The translations under genes and the position numbers were made by a program. From an uncultured Rubrobacteraceae bacterium (GTDB lineage Bacteria > Actinomycetota > Rubrobacteria > Rubrobacterales > Rubrobacteraceae): a stretch of DNA of 6,491 bases. The stretch's first letter is position 1. Each line of letters opens with the position of its first letter. The notes beneath the pieces were generated by a model, which did not search any database, had not been told where the DNA came from, and saw nothing but the letters and a program-made list of their open reading frames with translations. Location of the stretch: the NCBI GenBank assembly GCA_902805985.1, contig CADCUW010000707.1, positions 1 through 6,491 of the forward strand, read 5' to 3'. Positions 1 through 3,710 of the stretch are shown here, in pieces.

Positions 1-987
1 GGCCGCATCGCCCGAAGCATGGCCGAAGCCGCGCAAGAGGCGGGCGGGTACCTGGCCGAGGAGGACCTCGCCGCCCACGAGACGCTGTGGGTCGAGCCCA
101 TCTCGACGGACTACCGGGGCGTGCGGGTCTACGAGATCCCACCCCCGGGCCAGGGCATCGCGGCCCTTGAGATGCTCAACCTCCTCGAAGGCTTCGACCT
201 CGCCGCCCTCGACCCCTCGGGCGCCGACCGCGTCCACCTGGAGGTCGAGGCCAAGAAGCTGGCGTACGGGGATCTCTACAAGGAGATAGGCGACCCCGAG
301 TTCTGGCTCGACCCGCCGGTACCTACGGAGCGCCTGATCTCCAAGGAGTACGCCGACGCCCTGCGCGAGAGCATCTCCCCCGAACGCACGGCCGTCGCCT
401 CCCCCGAGCCGCCCCTGGGCGAGGACACGACCTACCTCTGCGCCGTGGACGCCGAGGGCAACGGCTGCTCCTTCATAAACAGTCTCTACATGGGCTTCGG
501 CAGCGGCGTGGTCGCCCCCGGCACTGGTGTGTGCCTCCAGAACAGGGGCCTCTCCTTCCGCCTCGACCCGAGCCACCCGAACGGGCTCGCCCCCGGCAAG
601 CGCCCGATGCACACGATCATCCCGGGCCTCGCCACGCGCGAGGGCGCCCTCTGGGCCGTCTTCGGGAACATGGGCGGGCCGATGCAGCCCCAGGGCCACG
701 CCCAGGTCCTCTCGAACCTCATAGACCATCGCATGAGCGCCCAGGAGGCCGTGGACCACCCGCGCCACCTCCACCTCGACGGGACGCTGTTCGTCGAGGG
801 CCGTCTTCCGGAGCACGAGGTCGAACGGATCAGGGAGAAGGGGCACGACGTCGAGGTCGGTGAGGACTACATCGTCCCGGTGGGCGGGGCGCAGCTGATC
901 CGGGTCCACGAAGACGGCGTCCGCGCCTGCGGCAGCGACCCCCGCAAGGACGGCTGCGCCCTGGCCCAGGGTCCGGAAGGACGATAG
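1..987 (+). CDS. Gamma-glutamyltransferase family protein (Ntn hydrolase), C-terminal part, 5' end outside window
   Basis: The reading frame is open from base 1 (GRIARSMAEA...), so the gene begins upstream and the ATG at 19 is internal. The 328 visible residues cover the end of the large subunit and the whole small subunit of a gamma-glutamyltransferase-like precursor. The motif DTTYLCAVD contains the expected self-cleavage site and nucleophile, the first Thr at bases 427-429. It is followed by NGCSFINSLYMGFGSGVV and the glycine-rich GNMGGPMQPQGHAQV (about 664-708), both typical of the family. The segment YEIPPPGQGIAALEMLN (about 130-180) is the usual large-subunit block. Family knowledge: these proenzymes autocleave before the Thr and hydrolyse or transfer gamma-glutamyl groups; some relatives are cephalosporin or glutaryl acylases. 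The motif style (INSLY, GNMGG.PQ) looks closer to YwrD-type members than to classical E. coli Ggt, so glutathione may not be the substrate. Its N-terminus and any signal peptide are not visible. The stop is one base before the next start, suggesting a shared transcript. Confidence 0.92.
   Translation, partial: GRIARSMAEAAQEAGGYLAEEDLAAHETLWVEPISTDYRGVRVYEIPPPGQGIAALEMLNLLEGFDLAALDPSGADRVHLEVEAKKLAYGDLYKEIGDPEFWLDPPVPTERLISKEYADALRESISPERTAVASPEPPLGEDTTYLCAVDAEGNGCSFINSLYMGFGSGVVAPGTGVCLQNRGLSFRLDPSHPNGLAPGKRPMHTIIPGLATREGALWAVFGNMGGPMQPQGHAQVLSNLIDHRMSAQEAVDHPRHLHLDGTLFVEGRLPEHEVERIREKGHDVEVGEDYIVPVGGAQLIRVHEDGVRACGSDPRKDGCALAQGPEGR
975..981 (+). promoter_or_regulatory. Ribosome binding site fixing the GTG start of the QueT gene
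   Basis: GGAAGGA lies inside the last codons of the preceding gene, 7 bases before GTG 989. The alternative ATG at 998 would be 16 bases away, too far. The site therefore supports the GTG start, and it implies translational coupling with the upstream gene. Confidence 0.6.
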
Positions 988-988
988 T

Positions 989-1504
989 GTGTCCCTGATG
1001 GACCCCGCCAAGGGCGGCCCGGCCCGAAGGGTCGCGGTGGCCGGCGTGGTTGGGGCGCTCTACGTCGTCCTGAGCCTCCTCGTGGCGCCCCTCGCCTTCG
1101 GCCCCGTGCAGTTCCGGTTCGGGGAGGTCCTGAAGCCGCTGGTCATCATGTACCCCGCGACCATCCCCGCTTTCGCGGTCGGGGTGGGGCTCGTCAACCT
1201 GTTCAGCCCCGTGGCCGGCGGGCTAGAGCTGGTCCTCATGCCCGTCGTGAACCTCGCGGGCGGCGTCCTTTGCTGGGCCGTCGCGCGTCGCGTCGGGGGC
1301 CTGGTCGGGACGTACGTCGCGAGCGCGCTCTTCGCCCTCGTCATCTCAGCCGGCGTGGCGACGGTGCTCCACTTCGCCGCCGGGCTGCCCTACCTCGTCG
1401 CCTTCGGCTCGGTCGCCGTCTCCGAGCTGGTGCTCCTGCTCCTGGGCAACGCCGTGCTCGTGCGGAGGTTCCAGGAAGCTTCGCCCGGACGTCGGTTAAC
1501 ATAG
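989..1504 (+). CDS. queT: QueT-family transporter, predicted queuosine-precursor ECF substrate-binding (S) subunit
   Basis: A 171-residue, very hydrophobic protein. After a short basic N-terminus (residues 1-15) come about five to six membrane segments, near residues 16-36, 47-72, 78-99, 104-122, 124-133 and 135-157. The motif AFGPVQFRFGEVLKPL (36-51) between the first two segments, followed by IPAFAVGVGLVNLFSP (59-74), matches the conserved block of the QueT family. Family knowledge: QueT proteins are assigned as S components of energy-coupling-factor importers for queuosine precursors, largely from genomic association and preQ1-riboswitch control. The ATPase and T components are not in this window and would be shared modules elsewhere. 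The GTG start is chosen for its ribosome-binding site. The gene starts one base after the upstream stop and is followed after 33 bp by queF, which supports the functional call independently. Substrate (preQ0, preQ1 or queuine) cannot be read from the sequence. Confidence 0.85.
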   Translation: MSLMDPAKGGPARRVAVAGVVGALYVVLSLLVAPLAFGPVQFRFGEVLKPLVIMYPATIPAFAVGVGLVNLFSPVAGGLELVLMPVVNLAGGVLCWAVARRVGGLVGTYVASALFALVISAGVATVLHFAAGLPYLVAFGSVAVSELVLLLLGNAVLVRRFQEASPGRRLT

Positions 1505-1525
1505 CCCGAAAAGCGCGACCGGAGC

Positions 1526-1532
1526 GAGGAGG
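1526..1532 (+). promoter_or_regulatory. Strong ribosome binding site of queF
   Basis: GAGGAGG sits 5 bases before ATG 1538, in the 33-bp gap after queT. It confirms the start. The gap holds no obvious terminator, consistent with co-transcription with queT. Confidence 0.7.
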
Positions 1533-1537
1533 CTTAC

Positions 1538-1930
1538 ATGCAGCGAGAGGACGAGCGGGTACTGGGGCGGGACGTCCGGGGTCCCATAGGGGCGGATGAG
1601 ATCGACACGGTTCCCTGGTCCCACGGCGACAAGGACGCCGTCGTGGAGTTCACGACGGATGAGCTTACCGCGATCTGCCCGGTAACGGGCCAGCCAGACT
1701 TCTACGACCTGAAGCTGTCGTACCGTCCGAGGGGGCGTCTGCTGGAGTCAAAGGCCATGAAGCTCTACCTGTGGGGCTTTCGCGAGAAGGGCGCCTTCGC
1801 CGAGGACCTCGCCGCCACGCTCCTCGAAGACCTCGTGGCCGCCTGCGAGCCCGTCGAGATGACCGTGGACCTGACGCAGCGGGTGCGGGGAGGGCTCGAG
1901 ATCCGGACCGTCGTCCGCCACGCTTCCTAG
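1538..1930 (+). CDS. queF: NADPH-dependent 7-cyano-7-deazaguanine reductase (preQ1 synthase), type I
   Basis: QueF reduces the nitrile of preQ0 to the aminomethyl group of preQ1, the base inserted into tRNA by Tgt on the way to queuosine; it is a cytosolic T-fold enzyme. At 130 residues this fits the short single-domain (type I) form. The active-site block AICPVTGQPDFYD (45-57) carries the nitrile-attacking Cys47 and the proton-donor Asp54 at the family spacing of seven. ESKAMKLYL (70-78) is the QueF NADPH signature, which the archaeal amidinotransferase relatives (QueF-L) lack. RGGLEI near 117-122 fits the C-terminal strand. Odd point: in FREKGAFAED (81-90) the substrate-binding Glu89 is present, but the residue before it is Ala88, where the B. 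subtilis and E. coli enzymes have His (FHE). The adjacent queT suggests preQ0 may be salvaged from outside. No queC, queD or queE is visible here. Confidence 0.93.
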   Translation: MQREDERVLGRDVRGPIGADEIDTVPWSHGDKDAVVEFTTDELTAICPVTGQPDFYDLKLSYRPRGRLLESKAMKLYLWGFREKGAFAEDLAATLLEDLVAACEPVEMTVDLTQRVRGGLEIRTVVRHAS

Positions 1931-1957
1931 AGCCACGACGAGAGGCCGCCGCCCGCA

Positions 1958-1990
1958 GGCTGCAAAAATCCGGGCCTGGCAGCCCGATTT
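1958..1990 (+). terminator. Possible terminator hairpin after queF
   Basis: CGGGC (1971-1975) can pair with GCCCG (1982-1986) around a 6-base loop, extended past a bulged C by AAAT (1966-1969) with ATTT (1987-1990). A competing fold pairs GGCTGC (1958-1963) with GCAGCC (1979-1984). There is only a three-T run and no true U-tract, so it is a weak candidate. It does lie in the right place, 28 to 60 bases after the queF stop. Confidence 0.4.
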
Positions 1991-2017
1991 GTGCCCGCGC
2001 CGTTGTTAGTGTGTAAT
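1989..2017 (+). promoter_or_regulatory. Possible promoter for the Nramp-like gene
   Basis: TTGTGC (1989-1994) and TGTAAT (2012-2017) are separated by 17 bases. The -10 matches TATAAT at five of six positions; the -35 matches TTGACA at only three. It would start transcription near 2024, about 30 bases before the ATG. I saw no clear metal-regulator operator in this 122-bp gap. Confidence 0.35.
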
Positions 2018-2041
2018 GCACCCAGGGGAACGGTTTTCGGG

Positions 2042-2049
2042 AAGGGGAG
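2042..2049 (+). promoter_or_regulatory. Ribosome binding site of the Nramp-like gene
   Basis: The purine run AAGGGGAG ends 3 bases before ATG 2053 and supports that start. Confidence 0.55.
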
Positions 2050-2052
2050 CCC

Positions 2053-3348
2053 ATGGCGGACGTTACCGAGAGGCCCACCGGGGAGGCTGCCGCGGGGGAG
2101 GCCCCGGCTAGCTGGGGCGGCCGGCTGAAACTTATCGGGCCGGGTCTCGTCGTGGCGGCGACCGGGGTGGGGGCCGGGGACATGGTCTCCTCGCTCACGG
2201 CCGGCACGGAGTTCGGGACCATCCTGATCTGGGCGGTCATCCTCGGCGCGGCCCTGAAGTTCGCCCTCACTGAAGGGCTCGGGCGCTGGTACATGGCGAC
2301 CAGGACGACCATCCTCGAAGGCTGGCACTCGATGGGGTGGTGGGCGAGCATCTACTTTATCGTCTACCTGGCGCTCGTCACCTTCTTCTTCGGGGCTGCG
2401 GCCCCCTCGGCCTCGGCCCTGGCGGTGGACGCTATGTTCCCGGGCCTCATGCCGTTCTGGCTGTGGGCCGTCCTGCACTCGGTGGTCTTCGGCTTCGGCA
2501 TCTGCGTCCTCGGACGGTACAGGCTCTTCGAGCGCGTGATGGAGGTCTTCGTCGGCGTGATGTTCCTGACCGTGGTGGGGCTCGCGATCCTGCTCACCCC
2601 GAGCCTGAGCGAGCTGGCGCTAGGTACGATCGTGCCCAGGATGCCGGAGGGCTCGCTGCCGTTCGTGCTCGCGGTCATCGGCGGGGTCGGCGGTACGTTC
2701 ACGCTCGTCTCCTACACCTACTGGGTACGCGAGCGCGGCTGGCGGCGGCCGTCCTGGATCCCGATGATGCGCACAGACCTCGGCGTCGGTTACATCATGA
2801 CCGGTATCTTTATGGTGGCGATGCTGGTAATCGGGGCCGAGCTGCTCTTCGCCAACGGGAACAGCATCAGCGACGAGGGCGGCCTCGTCGCCCTCTCCGA
2901 CCCCATCTCCGAGCGCTTCGGTCCGGTGGCGAGCTGGCTCTTCCTCATCGGCTTCTGGGCCGCGGCGACGAGCTCGATCACAGGGGCCTGGAACGGCGGA
3001 GCCTATCTCTTCGGCGACCTCGTGAGGACCCTCCGCCGGGTGCCCGAGGAAGAGGGAGAGGAGTACCTCTCTGAGACGAGCCCGTACTTCAGGGGTTTTC
3101 TCGTCTGGATCACCTTCCCGCCCATGCTGCTGCTCTCCTTCGACGAGCCGGTCGCCATCGTGATCATCTACGCCTCCCTCGGCGCGCTGTTCATGCCGTT
3201 CCTCGCCATAACGCTCCTCTGGCTCCTGAACCTCCGCGTCCCGCGCGAGTTCCGCAGCGGCCTGCTCTCGAACCTGGTCCTCGGCGTCTCCGTCCTGATC
3301 TTCCTCTACGTGAGCGTTCAGGAGATTATCGGCGCCCTGGGAGGGTAG
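2053..3348 (+). CDS. Nramp-family (MntH-like) transporter, divergent metal-site type
   Basis: A 431-residue membrane protein with about 11 hydrophobic segments, near residues 26-45, 55-75, 97-117, 132-154, 161-183, 202-222, 245-265, 291-311, 346-363, 366-391 and 404-424, in line with the LeuT-fold Nramp family. LIGPGLVVAATGVGAGD (27-43) aligns without gaps to the Nramp TM1 block, and TSSITGAWNGGAYLFGDLV (306-324) to the conserved TM8 block (SSTITG...). Family knowledge: Nramp proteins move divalent metals with protons, using the TM1 DPGN and TM6 MPH residues. Here DPGN is replaced by GAGD (40-43). The TM6 region reads GGVGGTFTLVSYTYW (210-224), with no Met-Pro-His. The fold is convincing but the substrate is open: another divalent ion, or something else. 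The N-terminal 24 residues are hydrophilic, and an acidic loop (PEEEGEEY, 331-338) lies between TM8 and TM9. It appears to be transcribed alone. Confidence 0.85.
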   Translation: MADVTERPTGEAAAGEAPASWGGRLKLIGPGLVVAATGVGAGDMVSSLTAGTEFGTILIWAVILGAALKFALTEGLGRWYMATRTTILEGWHSMGWWASIYFIVYLALVTFFFGAAAPSASALAVDAMFPGLMPFWLWAVLHSVVFGFGICVLGRYRLFERVMEVFVGVMFLTVVGLAILLTPSLSELALGTIVPRMPEGSLPFVLAVIGGVGGTFTLVSYTYWVRERGWRRPSWIPMMRTDLGVGYIMTGIFMVAMLVIGAELLFANGNSISDEGGLVALSDPISERFGPVASWLFLIGFWAAATSSITGAWNGGAYLFGDLVRTLRRVPEEEGEEYLSETSPYFRGFLVWITFPPMLLLSFDEPVAIVIIYASLGALFMPFLAITLLWLLNLRVPREFRSGLLSNLVLGVSVLIFLYVSVQEIIGALGG

Positions 3349-3361
3349 CGTCTCCGACCGG

Positions 3362-3391
3362 CTTCACGAAACTTAACAAAACTTTAAAGAT
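3362..3391 (+). repeat. Three tandem 10-bp direct repeats, possible response-regulator operator
   Basis: CTTCACGAAA (3362-3371), CTTAACAAAA (3372-3381) and CTTTAAAGAT (3382-3391) follow each other without a gap. Read as hexamers they are TTCACG, TTAACA and TTTAAA spaced by AAAC. One-turn spacing of TTMACA-like hexamers resembles PhoP/PhoB-family binding sites. The patch is strikingly AT-rich against its surroundings and lies 13 bases after the Nramp-like stop, upstream of the A-T-R gene. Which regulator binds is inference. Confidence 0.45.
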
Positions 3392-3396
3392 ATCTT
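3387..3396. other. Perfect 10-bp palindrome
   Basis: AAGATATCTT is self-complementary and overlaps the third direct repeat. It could be part of a protein-binding site or chance in an AT-rich patch. Confidence 0.3.
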
Positions 3397-3399
3397 CGG

Positions 3400-3405
3400 C
3401 ATAAC
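3400..3405 (+). promoter_or_regulatory. Possible -10 element of an activator-dependent promoter
   Basis: CATAAC matches TATAAT at four positions and lies 11 bases after the last TTTAAA hexamer. This is the layout expected where a response regulator replaces a -35 element. Transcription would begin near 3412, giving a leader of about 300 bases before the A-T-R gene. Confidence 0.3.
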
Positions 3406-3415
3406 CGGTGGAACT

Positions 3416-3443
3416 GGTGTGCATACGGGGTACTATGTGCACC
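3416..3443 (+). other. Leader hairpin with 10-bp stem
   Basis: GGTGTGCATA (3416-3425) pairs with TATGTGCACC (3434-3443) over all ten positions, two of them G-U, around the loop CGGGGTAC. The same arms carry TGTGCA as a direct repeat 18 bp apart (3418-3423 and 3436-3441), so a DNA operator is an alternative reading. No T-run follows, so it is not a classical terminator. Confidence 0.45.
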
Positions 3444-3451
3444 GTCGTATC

Positions 3452-3483
3452 CGGGCCTCTTCGCCCGCAACGGTCTTCGACCG
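3452..3483 (+). other. Two adjacent short hairpins in the leader
   Basis: CGGGC (3452-3456) pairs with GCCCG (3463-3467), and CGGTC (3471-3475) with GACCG (3479-3483) around a TTC loop. They are separated by three bases. Stems of 5 bp are easily found by chance at this GC content. Their tandem placement just after the 3416-3443 hairpin makes them worth recording as possible leader structure or a U-tract-less terminator for the Nramp-like gene. I recognised no known riboswitch in 3349-3710. Confidence 0.3.
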
Positions 3484-3567
3484 GGGCGTGGTCCTGACGC
3501 TTTCTCCGCGGCGTCCTGTCGCAACCTGAGCAGATCACAGCATCGTTTTTGTCGTGAACAGAGGATC

Positions 3568-3575
3568 AGGAGAGG
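3568..3575 (+). promoter_or_regulatory. Strong ribosome binding site in the leader
   Basis: AGGAGAGG is the best Shine-Dalgarno match in the 362-bp gap. It is about 135 bases before the A-T-R start, so it cannot serve that gene. It is 5 bases before TTG 3581 and 11 before ATG 3587, which open a short in-frame ORF. Confidence 0.45.
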
Positions 3576-3586
3576 ACGTTTTGGGA

Positions 3587-3703
3587 ATGGGCAGAGCGAC
3601 GGTTTCCACGGTTGACGTAAGCGTATCTTGCATCTCGGTCGGCAGGGCCGGACCGCCCGTGCCGCGACGGATGGGCACTTCTCGCCCCGCGGGCGAACGG
3701 TAG
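3587..3703 (+). CDS. Possible small upstream ORF (38 residues), leader peptide
   Basis: The frame reads MGRATVSTVDVSVSCISVGR and on to ...RMGTSRPAGER, then TAG at 3701-3703. TTG 3581 in the same frame would give 40 residues and sits better from the AGGAGAGG site. The product is basic at its end, with a Ser/Val-rich first half. I see no membrane segment, signal peptide or recognisable family. Its stop is 7 bases before the ATG of the A-T-R gene, which itself has no good ribosome-binding site, so its translation may feed ribosomes into the large gene. It could equally be non-coding leader with a chance ORF. Confidence 0.3.
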   Translation: MGRATVSTVDVSVSCISVGRAGPPVPRRMGTSRPAGER

Positions 3704-3710
3704 ACCCGGC

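Noticed and set aside
19..21. ATG at 19 as the true start of the gamma-glutamyltransferase-like gene.
   Set aside because: The frame is open upstream and the visible protein begins within the large-subunit domain, so this Met is internal.
1665..2478. Minus-strand open frames of 228 and 183 codons spanning the queF / Nramp-like gap.
   Set aside because: They lie opposite the well-supported queF and Nramp-like genes, have low-complexity Arg/Pro-rich translations, and have no clear family resemblance.
2337..3074. A 245-codon + strand frame inside the Nramp-like gene.
   Set aside because: Arg/Gly/Pro-rich translation in a shifted frame of a gene with clear transmembrane structure.
3417..3500. 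A second tiny ORF (GTG 3417 or ATG 3435) in the leader.
   Set aside because: Fewer than 30 codons, no ribosome-binding site, and it coincides with the hairpin arms, so chance is the simpler reading.
3612..3635. TTGACG (3612-3617) as a -35 box close to the A-T-R gene.
   Set aside because: No -10-like hexamer occurs 16 to 18 bases downstream; the sequence there is GC-rich (CTCGGTCGGC).
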